A stretch of 64,000 nt of DNA from Anastatus disparis (GCA_017163975.1 JAFFSR010000362.1:1692501-1756500), one strand, 5' to 3'; numbered from the stretch's first letter, positions 30,214-40,065 are shown. Program-made: numbers and translations. Notes: generated by a model from the sequence alone, not told the origin.

Positions 30214-30572
30214 AACTACCTAAAAGGGCTCTAACTGATGTTGATTTAGTGAAATATGCTCGAATCTTAAAAATTCCACATTTGCGTGGAGTTTTCATGC
30301 GAAACGCTTTACCAATTGGTGGACCATATAACCGGGAATCAGCAATAATTAATCTGGATGATGAGAGTGGACCAGGTACGCATTGGGTAGCTTACCGCAA
30401 ACGTGGTAACGATGTTGTATATTTTGATAGCTTCGGGGACTTACAACCACCTATAGATCTTATGCAATACCTCAAAGTTAAGAACATTAAGTATAATTAT
30501 AAGAGATATCAAAATTATGATACTTACGAATGTGGACATCTATGTTTAAAATTTTTATGTAAAAGCTTATAA
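30204..30572 (+). CDS. Polinton-2 adenain-like cysteine protease
   Basis: Processes capsid precursors. Catalytic residues are visible: His in PGTHWVAY, Asp in YFDSFGDL and Cys in ECGHLCLKF near the end. The conserved N-terminal part of the domain begins near 30213 but has no ATG; the first in-frame ATG (30297) would remove ~30 conserved residues. Expression therefore probably depends on a frame change from the PLA2/core ORF in the A tract, or the gene is damaged. The stop codon overlaps the TATA box of the next gene (30568-30574). Confidence 0.85.
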   Translation, partial: FDVKLPKRALTDVDLVKYARILKIPHLRGVFMRNALPIGGPYNRESAIINLDDESGPGTHWVAYRKRGNDVVYFDSFGDLQPPIDLMQYLKVKNIKYNYKRYQNYDTYECGHLCLKFLCKSL

Positions 30573-30603
30573 AACAAATGTACATTGGTGAATCAAAGTC
30601 AGT
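30568..30603 (+). promoter_or_regulatory. Core promoter of penton gene
   Basis: TATAAAA at 30568 is 33 bases upstream of the A of TCAGT (30599-30603). The penton ATG is at 30619. Confidence 0.65.
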
Positions 30604-30618
30604 AGCGTTCGAGCAGTC

Positions 30619-31308
30619 ATGGAAGATTCATTGACTCTGAGTTTATCAGGAACGTCATCAATATTGGAAGCTCAATATTTTCCACCAATTGAACTTTCAC
30701 AGAGTAAAAATTACGTTCTCGGATTAGTAGAACTTTTAACTTTCAACTCAGTACCCAACATTGATTCAAGAAACAATAAGATTTATGTTGGTGAGGAAGT
30801 AATCACTTTACCGACTGGGAGTTACGAAATTGAAGATATTGAGAGCTATTTGCAAGATATTCTTCTACCAAAGGGCATTGTTCTTAGCCTCAAACCAAAT
30901 AATAGTACTCTTCGTAGTAGAATAAAGTGTAGTCACACGATTAATTTTCAACCACAAGACTCTATTGGCAAACTGTTGGGTTTCAATCAACGTATTCTAG
31001 CTGCAAACACAGTCCACCATTCTGATTTACCTGTAGCTATTTTAAAGGTAAACGCTTTACGTGTTGAATGTAATATTACTTCCGGCGCATACATAAACGA
31101 ACATAAAGTACACACTATACACGAATTTTTCCCAGCTGTACCTCCTGGCTACAAAATTATTGAAGCACCATCGCAAGTCATTTATCTTCCAGTCACCAAC
31201 AATCGTATTGAACATATACAGCTACGTATTGTAGATCAAGACGGAGATTTGGTTAATTTCCGTGGTGAAACTATAACGATTAGGCTGCATATTAAACCCA
31301 CATCATAA
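30619..31308 (+). CDS. Polinton-2 penton-like minor capsid protein
   Basis: 229 aa, predicted single jelly-roll forming capsid vertices. The order of strands and the C-terminal segment (IQLRIVDQDG...ETITIRLHI) match the Polinton-1 protein at 3796-4614. The N-terminus (LSLSGTSSILEAQYFPPIEL) and the GSYEIEDIESYLQ helix are typical of this family. Intact, with its own promoter. Confidence 0.75.
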   Translation: MEDSLTLSLSGTSSILEAQYFPPIELSQSKNYVLGLVELLTFNSVPNIDSRNNKIYVGEEVITLPTGSYEIEDIESYLQDILLPKGIVLSLKPNNSTLRSRIKCSHTINFQPQDSIGKLLGFNQRILAANTVHHSDLPVAILKVNALRVECNITSGAYINEHKVHTIHEFFPAVPPGYKIIEAPSQVIYLPVTNNRIEHIQLRIVDQDGDLVNFRGETITIRLHIKPTS

Positions 31309-31310
31309 TT

Positions 31311-31469
31311 ATGGGTATTGTGTATAATGCAAAAGTTGGTCTAGGCTATACAAACAGTACACCATGTCCGCAGACAGTCAGTCGTCATCGAGTTCTCAAA
31401 GCGTTAACACGTCAAAACATCCAGTTTCTCAAAAGTCTCGGTCTAAGAGTCATTCCTGGAAAAAAGTAA
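31311..31469 (+). CDS. Small Polinton-2 protein, 52 aa
   Basis: An ORF of 52 codons starting 2 bases after the penton stop, with a dense, non-random composition: a Gly/Tyr-rich start (MGIVYNAKVGLGYTN) and a basic C-terminal half (LKALTRQNIQFLKSLGLRV). No gap separates it from penton and it ends 30 bases before the capsid gene. I believe similar small proteins occur at this place in other Polintons. It also overlaps the capsid gene promoter. Function unknown. Confidence 0.5.
   Translation: MGIVYNAKVGLGYTNSTPCPQTVSRHRVLKALTRQNIQFLKSLGLRVIPGKK
31347..31382 (+). promoter_or_regulatory. Core promoter of major capsid gene
   Basis: TATACAA at 31347 (weak TATA) is 33 bases upstream of the A of TCAGT (31378-31382). 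The capsid ATG is at 31500. Confidence 0.5.
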
Positions 31470-31499
31470 TTTGCACATTCTTTTGCTGTATTCAAAAAA

Positions 31500-32732
31500 A
31501 TGGCCGAAATACTAAGCATACAATCACCTGTAACTTTCGATGAGTCTGTGGTACATTATGAAATTCATGCTCATCAACCATATACTCCATCAGCGTACAA
31601 TAACAGCGATGAGATTCGCATATCAATACAACATCAAGATCTTTGTCTTCTACCATCACGCAGCTCCTTACACATTTGTGGAAGACTGCGTAAAGCTAAC
31701 AATACTGCTGTCACGAATACAAAACTAGTCAATAATGCCATCTGTCATCTCTTTGAAGAGATTCGTTATGAATTAAATGCCATTGAAATCGACCGATGTA
31801 AAAATGTTGGATTGACGAGTATCATGAAAGGTTTTCTGTCATTCAATCCTAGTCAAAGCTATCATTTAGAGAATGCTGGTTGGCTTGATATTGAGGAAAC
31901 TCAACAGCTTACAAACAATGAAGGTTACTTTGATGTATCAATACCTCTAAGTATGATTTTAGGCTTTGCTGAAGACTATCGTAAAATTGTAGTGAACACC
32001 AAGCATGAACTCATTCTCACTAGGTCCAGAAATGATGTAAATTCTGTTATACAAACATTGCCAACTGGTCAACAAAATCTCGAGAGTTTCAAGATTGAAT
32101 TGATTAAAATAGAGTGGTTAATGCCTTATGTAAATGTATCAGACAAGTTTAAAATACAGTTACTTAATCATTTGGAAAAGGATAAACCTATTTCTATGAG
32201 TTTTCGCTCATGGGAGATGTATGAATATCCGTTGCTCCCCAGCACCACGAAGCACGTTTGGTCTGTAAAAACATCAAACCAGTTGGAGAAGCCACGTTTC
32301 GTCATTATAGGTTTTCAGACCAATCGTAAAGGACAGGAAGGAGCTAATGCTAGCCGTTTTGATCATTGCAATATAAGCAACGTCAAACTTTTTCTCAATT
32401 CTCAGTATTATCCTTATGGAAATTTAAATCTTGATGTTGAGCATAATCAATATGCTCTACTATATGATATGTATATCAATTTCCAAATGGCATATTACAA
32501 TAAAGAAGCAGAACCCTTGCTCAAAAAGAAAGATTTTTTAACTCATGCTCCTCTCATCGTCATAGACTGCTCCAAACAAAATGAGTCATTGAAACAGGCT
32601 CCAGTGGACGTACGTCTTGAATTTGAGGTCAAAGAAGACTTTCCAGCTGGAACTTCAGCCTACTGTTTGATCTTACACGATCGTATTGTTGAATATAATC
32701 CCATAAGTGGGGGTGTTAAAAAACTCATTTAG
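31500..32732 (+). CDS. Polinton-2 major capsid protein (double jelly-roll)
   Basis: 410 aa, intact. Its size, place between penton and the DVQGF gene, and the N-terminal pattern (HYEIHAHQPYTPSAYNNSDEIRISIQHQD...PSRSSLHICG) fit the capsid protein of a Polinton lineage distinct from that of Polinton-1. The two capsid proteins show no easy match by eye. A central EVRYELN/AIEIDRCKNVG segment and the C-terminal APVDVRLEFEV strand are typical for the group. Confidence 0.8.
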   Translation: MAEILSIQSPVTFDESVVHYEIHAHQPYTPSAYNNSDEIRISIQHQDLCLLPSRSSLHICGRLRKANNTAVTNTKLVNNAICHLFEEIRYELNAIEIDRCKNVGLTSIMKGFLSFNPSQSYHLENAGWLDIEETQQLTNNEGYFDVSIPLSMILGFAEDYRKIVVNTKHELILTRSRNDVNSVIQTLPTGQQNLESFKIELIKIEWLMPYVNVSDKFKIQLLNHLEKDKPISMSFRSWEMYEYPLLPSTTKHVWSVKTSNQLEKPRFVIIGFQTNRKGQEGANASRFDHCNISNVKLFLNSQYYPYGNLNLDVEHNQYALLYDMYINFQMAYYNKEAEPLLKKKDFLTHAPLIVIDCSKQNESLKQAPVDVRLEFEVKEDFPAGTSAYCLILHDRIVEYNPISGGVKKLI

Positions 32733-32747
32733 AGGTGGTGAGATCGG

Positions 32748-32783
32748 TATAAATTAAGTTATGATGCTGCAGCAGTAGTCAGT
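32748..32783 (+). promoter_or_regulatory. Core promoter of DVQGF gene
   Basis: TATAAAT at 32748 is 33 bases upstream of the A of TCAGT (32779-32783); the ATG follows at 32788, so the leader is only a few bases. Confidence 0.65.
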
Positions 32784-32787
32784 CACA

Positions 32788-33489
32788 ATGGAATACGTGT
32801 TGGATGTACAAGGTTTTAAGCAGCCTGTCAACGATTTCGTTGTAAAAGAATTGGCAATAGTTCCACTTCGTGAAAATTCTAGAACGTTGGTATCTATGTT
32901 TAAACCACCACAACCTTGGTGTAGTCTTTCTGCTAAGTATAAATCTACGAACTTGTGGTTGGAGCGAAATTACCATGGATTGTCTTGGAGTTCAGGAGAA
33001 TTGCCATACGAAGAACTCGAAAATGTTCTACAAAAAACATTAAGTGATGTGCAAATTGTATGCGTCAAGGGTAGTGAGAAAAAGCAGTGGCTTGAAAAGT
33101 TTGGCTTTAACGTATGTAACCTTGAAACTCTTGGTTTTCCACCATTACAAAAACTGAAATATAATATATTGGAGAAGTTATGTCCATATCACAAGTTTTC
33201 ATTCAAAGTGCATTGTGCTCATCGAAATGTGCTTCTGTTAAAAAAATACTTTCTTGATAATACACCATCGCTTGAACGATCAATCAGAATATTCTTTCAA
33301 ACTGAGCACCTGTCATTCATGAGCTCTGTTGACATAGCTTACTTACCCAAGTCTTTTCTCACAACTTTTGGAGCAAAAAGTATTGAACAGGCCTGGGATA
33401 AAATTCCTGAACAGTTAAAATGTGATCCTGAAATTCAAGCTTGTTTGCGTTGTCGTGAACACACAGGAGAGACTCCATTTCCACATTGA
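32788..33489 (+). CDS. Polinton-2 DVQGF protein (degenerate DEDDh-exonuclease-like)
   Basis: 233 aa, the counterpart of 6711-7547. Shared features: D-V-Q-G-F near the start, (V/I)KE(L/I)A(I/V) about 13 residues on, RNYHGL/TNNYHGI with a following W..GE/D.P, and a V(K/R)GS segment. The pattern suggests a DnaQ-like ribonuclease H fold with the catalytic Glu of Exo I changed to Gln. The C-terminal half differs from Polinton-1 and has no acidic tail. Intact, with the clearest TATA/initiator pair in the element. Confidence 0.65.
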   Translation: MEYVLDVQGFKQPVNDFVVKELAIVPLRENSRTLVSMFKPPQPWCSLSAKYKSTNLWLERNYHGLSWSSGELPYEELENVLQKTLSDVQIVCVKGSEKKQWLEKFGFNVCNLETLGFPPLQKLKYNILEKLCPYHKFSFKVHCAHRNVLLLKKYFLDNTPSLERSIRIFFQTEHLSFMSSVDIAYLPKSFLTTFGAKSIEQAWDKIPEQLKCDPEIQACLRCREHTGETPFPH

Positions 33490-33784
33490 AAAGATATTGT
33501 TTAGAATGTACTAAGTGTTTAAATACAAATATGATGAATGTAAAAAAAATATATCATATTAAATATCTGTATATGTATCTGGTTAATAAATGATTTTTCA
33601 TTAATTATCTTTTTTATTTTATTTCCTTTATTACATTCCTTATTCCAGTAATTAACAATAAATAGTTTTATTTCATTATTTTAATTATATTAGAAACAAT
33701 AAAGTGAATAATGTATTACTAAAAATAAGACTCTCTTCAAATGATCATCATGTTAATTATATCTTATTGAACCTAAGCATAATT
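33490..33784. other. Non-coding DNA before the right terminal repeat
   Basis: AT-rich. Contains AATAAATGA after the DVQGF gene (about 33586), a possible poly(A) signal. No ORF. Confidence 0.4.
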
Positions 33785-34176
33785 TAAATAATAATTTTAA
33801 CCGGATGTATCAACTGACAAATGAGTATTATTGTCAAAGTCAAAACCAATATTGAATAAAAATTTCTTTCGATTACTATAAGGTCCAAATATCAAGCCAT
33901 AAAATTATTTATATTCAATGATTTAATAGTAAACTTCATTATTATATAACAAAAATTAATTTCTATATGTAGCGAATAGCGTGTAAAAGAGAATTTAGAA
34001 TTAAAATAGTTGGAAAGATTCTAAGAATTCGAACGCTTATCGTAAAGCAACTGATTTTCTCTCTGTCTCTTTCTTGCCTTCGTAAAGCCACCGACTTTCT
34101 TTCTATCTCTTTCTCGCCTTCATAAGCAAGTAACTTTCTTTCTATCCCCTTATCATCTTTAGACTCTTATAGAAGA

Positions 34177-34250
<74 letters not shown>

Positions 34251-34706
34251 GCATGACCTACGTTATAGTTCTTTCTATCCTTCTTTTACTCGTTTAAAAT
34301 GAGTTCATACCCAATAATATAAAATAAGACTCTCTTCAATAATCATGTTAAAATTTTTAAAGATTTAACATTTACTCTCATCAGCGGTGGCGGGCGGGCG
34401 GGCGCGGGCCGCGGGGGAAATTCGCTTATCAACGCGGATCGTGGGAATTCGCTAATCCACGCGGGCGGTGATTCGCCTATCTACGCGGCGCGGGTCGCGG
34501 TGATTCGCTTATCGACGCGGCGCGGATCGCGGTGATTCGCTTATCGACGCTGCGCCGGAGCTCGCGCGCCAATGAGCGCTAACATGGCGCGCAGGCGCGG
34601 AGTAAATTTCTTATATCGCGCGACTGGTCATTATTTTTTGCACCTGCACAGGTGTGCTGATGGGCGGAGGAGTGGGGGTTTCCAGAACTGTCTTTGTCTA
34701 CCTACT
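33785..34706. repeat. Polinton-2 right terminal inverted repeat
   Basis: Inverse copy of 20734-22112 without the 486-bp extra segment. Contains a TA microsatellite (34182-34248) and the GC-rich tandem repeats (34390-34550), and ends GTCTACCTACT. Confidence 0.85.
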
Positions 34707-34712
34707 GTTACT
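34707..34712. repeat. Polinton-2 target-site duplication, right (GTTACT)
   Basis: Direct copy of 20728-20733. Confidence 0.88.
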
Positions 34713-34840
34713 ATTATCTTAATTTTTAAAAATTGTATTGTACAAAATTTATGCGTTTATAAATGTTAATAACTGTTAATATCTGCAAATAACTACTATT
34801 AACTGCAAATAACCGCTACTTCTAAATAGTTTAAACATCT
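34713..34840. repeat. AACTGCAAATAACTG repeats, continuation of 20418-20727
   Basis: Short flank of the same degenerate repeat that Polinton-2 split. Confidence 0.5.
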
Positions 34841-34844
34841 ACGG

Positions 34845-35399
34845 TGTGACAACCCTGGGGATCAGGAGGTTGTGACAACCCTGGGGATCAGGAGGTTGCA
34901 CTAATTTATAAAAATATATATATAAGCTGTAATTAAATCAGTAACAAAAAGAGGAACTTTATTTAAGAAATATGTACAGTAATAGTACGCTCGCTCAAAA
35001 TGGACGCCAGCCGCGTATAGCGTACGCGACGCCGCTTGCTCTAATTTAATAACTATTGGCACGACGAAAAGCAAATATTACAAAAACGTAAGCTAAAAGG
35101 GACACAAGCAATAAACACACAAGAAATGAAAGAATTAGAAAAGCACGAAGGGAATATATGCAATACAACGCGCACGCGATCGCCCGGCACACACGTCGTA
35201 AAAGACAGAAAGAAATTATATTATTTCTCTTTAGCAATTGTGCACTCGCAACAATTTTAAGCACAATAAAATAACTTAGAGAATATTGAATTTATCTATT
35301 CTCGCTCACACTAACTACGATAATTGTAACACACAACCAGAAAAGTATTACGCAATATCGCAAGTCGTAACGCTCTTTATCGGACGCCGGCGACAGAAG
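34845..35399 (-). repeat. LTR copy A, truncated
   Basis: Starts with a duplicated 26-bp TGTGACAACCCTGGGG... unit and follows the family consensus to the GACAGAAGGAAT site, where it breaks off before copy B. Confidence 0.65.
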
Positions 35400-35434
35400 G
35401 AATTGTGACATGAACAGAACATGAACAGAATGAT

Positions 35435-36281
35435 TGTAACATGGCAGATTGGCCATATTACTTTTATGTATATTTGTGGCGCATATAGCCGACAGAAGGG
35501 AGCATCTAGCTACGGGCAAGACGGAAAGCAGACCACGCGAGTCAAATATTTAAGAGCATAACCCAAAATCGTTGGCACACACGTGCGAATTTATAAAGCA
35601 CGTATAATGTGCACTGAGATAGCTAGCGAGCAGCTTGACTCGAGTAGCTGAGCTTGGGTCCGTTTAGGATCGTTTGTCTCTCTCTTGCGGCGCGCGCAGC
35701 GTACAGCAAGAGAGATGAAGCTGAGCATAGACGAGAAGGAATACCATTATTATTCCTTCTGTCGCCGGCGTCCGATAAAGAGCGTTTCGGCTTGCGATAT
35801 CGAGTAGTATTAATTTTGTGCGTGCGAATATCGTAAGCTTGAATGAGCGAGAATAGATAAATTCACTATTCTCAAAGTTATTTTATTGTGCTCAAAATTG
35901 TTGCGAGTGCACGATTGCTAATTAAACTTATATAATTTATTTTTGTCTTTTACGACGTGTGTGCCGGGCGATCGCGTGCGCGTTTTATTGCATATATTCC
36001 CTTCGTGCTTTTCTAATTCGTTATTTTCTTGTGTGTTTATTGCTCGTGTCCCTTTTAGCTTACGTTTCTGTAATATTTGCTTTTCGTCGTGCCAATAGTT
36101 ATTTAATTAGAGCAAGCGGCGTCGCGTACGCTATACGCGGCTGGCGTCCATTTTGAGCGAGCGTACGATTACTGTACATATTTCTTAAATAAAGTTTCTC
36201 TTATTATTTGTGACTTAATTAATTATAGCTTATATATTTTTATAAATTTAGTGCAACCTCCTGATCCCCAGGGTTGTCACA
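35435..36281 (+). repeat. LTR copy B, complete, plus strand
   Basis: 847 bp from TGTAACATGGCAG to GGTTGTCACA. Contains AATAAAG near 36190. Followed at 36282 by a tRNA-Lys-like primer site (ACTGACGCAACCAACGTGG). Confidence 0.7.
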
Positions 36282-37395
36282 ACTGACGCAACCAACGTGG
36301 GGCCGACAAAAATTTCGGTGAAAATTTTTGTTTAAAATCACGGGATCAAAAATTGAAAAGAAAAAAAATTTGTGCTTGAAATTAAATAGAAAAAACGGTG
36401 CTTGAAATTAAATAGAAAAAAAAACGGTGCTTAAAAATTAAAAAGAAAAAAAAAACTGTGCGTAAAATAGGATATAAACTGTGTTTAAAATAAAAGAAAA
36501 AGAAACTGTGCTGTGAAAAAAAAAAAACTGTGCTTGAAGTGAAAGACAATTGGCTATACCAGTGAAAAGAACAATTTTCTACTCATGCGTTTCCGCTTCG
36601 CCACGTGGTCGCCATTACGAACGACGCACACACGACGAGGCTGAAAGGAGGCGCTCTGGCGGCCATTTTTGTTCTTGGCATCGCTTGGTATGAGGTAACC
36701 GCGACAATTTATTTTGCAGCAACATCTTTTTAAAGTGCGTGCATTAAGCAAAGAAATAAAATATTTTGTTTTTCATTCTTTTTTGTTTTGTGCGAAACGT
36801 TTTCCTTGCATTTTTTTATAAATACATAGAGCATTATTTTTTATTTGAGCGTGAGCCTTAAGCTAAATTTATTTGATAATAGCACTGCATTTAATTCACA
36901 TACATACACATATATTTCGATACACATACATATATGTCATTGCATTGTTGCTTGTATTTGTCTTCACTTGTGTTCCCCTAAAGCTCATTTCCTTATAGCT
37001 TTATTACCTTTAACACTACGTGTCTTAAAACTCCATATTAAGCAAAGCTGTGTTTTTCTTGTATATATAATATAATTGAATATCTCAAGTGTGCTGAGCA
37101 ATTTATATTCCTATTTGTGCTTGCGCGAAATATATCACTATCGTGTGCTACCTTAGTGCGTGTCGGTACACGTTAGCTTACACATGATTTTCTTTTGCTT
37201 TAGCGTGCATCTGGCGTTACAAAAATTTTAAAATTTTAGCTCTTGAGTATTACCAGCATGCTATATAAAATTAATTGATTATTAGACAATTCTATTTATT
37301 ACAAATAAATCTTTTTTGTTGAAGCGCTAATCCCACTTAGCTTTGTTTTCTTTTGTTTTTTAATTATAAAGCATTTAACAATCTAATTTGCTTAT
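36282..37395 (+). other. Leader-like DNA after LTR B
   Basis: Begins with the primer-binding site and then repeats built on GAAATTAAATAGAAAAAA and CGGTGCTT (about 36380-36540). The remainder to the start of copy C has no ORF I can support. Confidence 0.5.
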
Positions 37396-38204
37396 ATAAA
37401 AATATATAAGCTATAATTAATTAAGTAACAAATAATAAGAGAAACTTTATTTAAGAAATATGTACAGTAATCGTACGCTCGCTCAAAATGGACGCCAGCC
37501 GCGTATAGCGTACGCGACGCCGCTTGCTTTAATTAAATAACTATTGGCACGACGAAAAGCAAATATTACAAAAACGTAAGCTAAAAGGGACACGAGCAAT
37601 AAACACACAAGAAAATAACGAATTAGAAAAGCACGAAGGGAATATATGCAATAAAACGCGCACGCGATCGCCCGGCACACACGTCGTAAAAGACAAAAAT
37701 AAATTATATAAGTTTAATTAGCAGTCGTGCACTCGCAACAATTTTGAGCACAATAAAATAACTTTGAGAATAGTGAATTTATCTATTCTCGCTCACTCAA
37801 GCTTACGATATTCGCACGCACAAAATTAATACTACTCGATATCGCAAGCCGAAACGCTCTTTATCGGACGCCGGCGACAGAAGGAATAATAATGGTATTC
37901 CTTCTCGTCTATGCTCAGCTTCATCTCTCTTGCTGTACGCTGCGCGCGCCACAAGAGAGAGACAAACGATCCTAAACGGACCCAAGCTCAGCTACTCGAG
38001 TCAAGCTGCTCGCTAGCTATCTCAGTGCACATTATACGTGCTTTATAAATTCGCACGTGTGTGCCAACGATTTTGGGTTATGCTCTTAAATATTTGACTC
38101 GCGTGGTCTGCTTTCCGTCTTGCCCGTAGCTAGATGCTCCCTTCTGTCGGCTATATGCGCCACAAATATACATAAAAGTAATATGGCCAATCTGCCATGT
38201 TACA
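37396..38204 (-). repeat. LTR copy C (3' LTR of the gag-bearing unit)
   Basis: Minus-strand LTR lacking the terminal TGTGACAACC end. Directly beyond its 5' edge (38205-38221) the minus strand reads GTGTGGTGGGGGGGGAT, a polypurine tract as expected before a 3' LTR. Confidence 0.7.
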
Positions 38205-38221
38205 ATCCCCCCCCACCACAC

Positions 38222-39020
38222 GGAAGTATATGGTGGAACCGGATACTTCCGTCAAACGAGAAAAAAAAAGGTATAAGCTAAACTAAAACAAAAAAAAAGA
38301 AAATTTATATAGAGAAAAGAAAAGTATTAAGGCTTAAATTAAGATAACCGGTGTTATCTGCAGCGGTGTGAAGTGTATCTATAAACTTCTTCTTCTGCTG
38401 TATCTGCTGACTTTTAGCTAAATTAGGTGTAAGTGTTACACGCTGTATGAGTTTGCTTAATTTAAAACGACGCGACTGGCTTATCCATATATTATATACA
38501 AAAATTACAAATCTTAAAACTAGTTATCTTAAAGTTAAAGAAAATAACACTCATAGCCCATTCTTACATGTATTTCATTCATACACATACCAAAAAAATA
38601 TTAAAATTACATTTCGTATAACAAAATTAGAAATTGAAAATAAAAATAAAAATTAAAGTGTTTACTCACTGAAAGGTGACGCTCTGATGGTATGTGTCGA
38701 TGCATACTATGATTTTATAAGATTAATCATTTTATAATTAATATTTTGCAGCAATTTTTCAAATACACAAAAAAAATATTCTTTTTATAGATTTTGCTCT
38801 TAATTACGTAATAGTAATGCATAAAAATAAAATGTTGCACTTGCTCATGTGTCAGTGTGAATAGTTAGGAATGTCAGTACAATGTGTATAAGGAATACTT
38901 AAATAGCAAAAGAAAAGGGGTAATTTAATAAAGACGCAAATGCTCAAATAATGGATTAGCTGGATGGGTCGCGAATTTGGTTGATAAGGATTTTAAATAA
39001 CTAAATATAATGCTGAAGGG
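38222..39020 (-). other. Non-coding part of the LTR element
   Basis: AT-rich, no domain. No pol-like sequence is found between the gag-like ORF and the 3' LTR. Confidence 0.4.
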
Positions 39021-40040
39021 TTAATATAGGCATATTAATGGTGGTATAAAAGGGGTTTGCTGAATTGAGGGCTCAGGTCGATGGGTTGCTTTTTCGCGCA
39101 ATGTAGCAGAGATATACTCTGCATAGCTAAAATTTGGGAGATAGTAGTTGTGCTCTGTTTGATCGCTCTGTCGATGCTCTGCTTGCTCGCTCTTGTCCTG
39201 CTCTGCTCGCTCGCTCTGGTTTGGCTCTGCTCGCTTGCTATTGTTTTGCTCTGCTCGCATGCTCTGGTTTGGCTCTGCTCGCTTGCTCTTGCTCGTCTCT
39301 GCTCGCTCGCCCTTGTTCTTATTTTGCTCTGCTCGCATGCTTTTATTTTGCTCTGCTCGCACGCTCTTGCCCTGCTCTGCTCGCTCGCTCTGGTTTGGCT
39401 CTGCTCGCTTGCTATTGTTTTGCTCTACTCGCTTGCTCTGGATTACCTCTGCTCGTTTGCTCTGCTCTGCTCGCATGCTGTGGCACTGCCCTGCTCGTAT
39501 GCTGTGGCTCTGCTCTGCTCGTTCGCCCGTGCTCTGCTCTGCTCGCTCGCTCTGTTGACACTGGGTGCAGTCTCTGATGCGGACGTTAAGTTGTCCACAG
39601 CCATAGCAACCATAAGCTACCACATCTGAAGCACGGCTCTATGTGCTTTCGCCAAAAGTTTTTCCTAATTGGCGTTGGGCTCGTCTTTGGATCTTCTTTA
39701 TTTGCTCGGCTCGTTATTCGAGTTTTACTCTTTGCTCTTCGTTTGGGGCGACGATTTTCCTTCTGTACGCGCTTGCTCTTATTTGACGTCTTAGCTAAAG
39801 GGGTTAAAGGGTGATTGCTAGTAATTGATGCTAACACTGGTAGTGGGCATGAATGCATCGGAGCATCTTCAAGTTTAAGAGGTGAAATAAAATCTGTCTC
39901 ATTCCCGTTAGACGACTTTATACCAGTGCAAGCTGTAGTGGGAAATAAGGATTCATCCGGAGCTGGAGGGGGTCGGCATACGTTTTTCTGGGTTCTGCGA
40001 GTCTCTTCTTGCTGGTTCAACCATTGCAGTTCTCTGAAGT
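39021..40040 (-). pseudogene. gag-like gene with degenerate zinc knuckle and RAEQ repeats
   Basis: Two overlapping minus-strand frames (39586-40131 and 39021-39623). The upstream frame has a disordered Pro/Ser part, a basic KRRAKSKTR segment and CFRCG near its end. The downstream frame begins with CYGCGQLNVRIRDC, a CCHC-type zinc knuckle with Val at the His position, then ~105 residues of degenerate repeats around (S/N)K(S)xRAEQ. The join between frames suggests a frameshift. The first residues of the upstream frame come from tRNA-like DNA and are not protein sequence. Likely the nucleocapsid part of Gag. Confidence 0.5.
39150..39560. repeat. Minisatellite GCTCTGCTCGCTCGCTCTG-type
   Basis: Degenerate tandem repeats of ~30-36 bp made of TGCTCTGCTCGC words; it encodes the RAEQ repeats on the minus strand. 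The plus-strand ORFs across it (39081-39629 and others) are shadows. Confidence 0.75.
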
Positions 40041-40065
40041 TAGAAGCATAACGTGTATGCTCTCT

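Larger units (their letters stand above)
20734..34706. mobile_element. Complete Polinton/Maverick element (Polinton-2)
   Basis: A 13,973-bp element with terminal inverted repeats beginning AGTAGGTAGACAAAGACAG and ending with the exact complement, flanked by GTTACT duplications. It carries polymerase B, integrase, ATPase, major and minor capsid proteins, protease, PLA2/core protein, fibre-like protein and three less known genes. Both ends are intact and the two repeats remain similar, indicating a rather recent insertion; the two A-tract frame problems are the only visible lesions. Confidence 0.9.

Noticed and set aside
34572..34769. Small ORFs in the GC-rich terminal repeats (also 20586-20868)
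   Set aside because: They occur as mirror copies in both terminal repeats, overlap tandem repeats and show no protein-like pattern.
35654..36156. Repeated small ORFs in LTR copies (also 37483-37985 and 40572-40754)
   Set aside because: Same peptide in each LTR because the LTR is repeated; no start context or domain.
39081..39629. Long plus-strand ORFs rich in Leu/Cys/Ala/Ser
   Set aside because: They are antisense readings of the minisatellite that encodes the RAEQ repeats; composition is dictated by the repeat.
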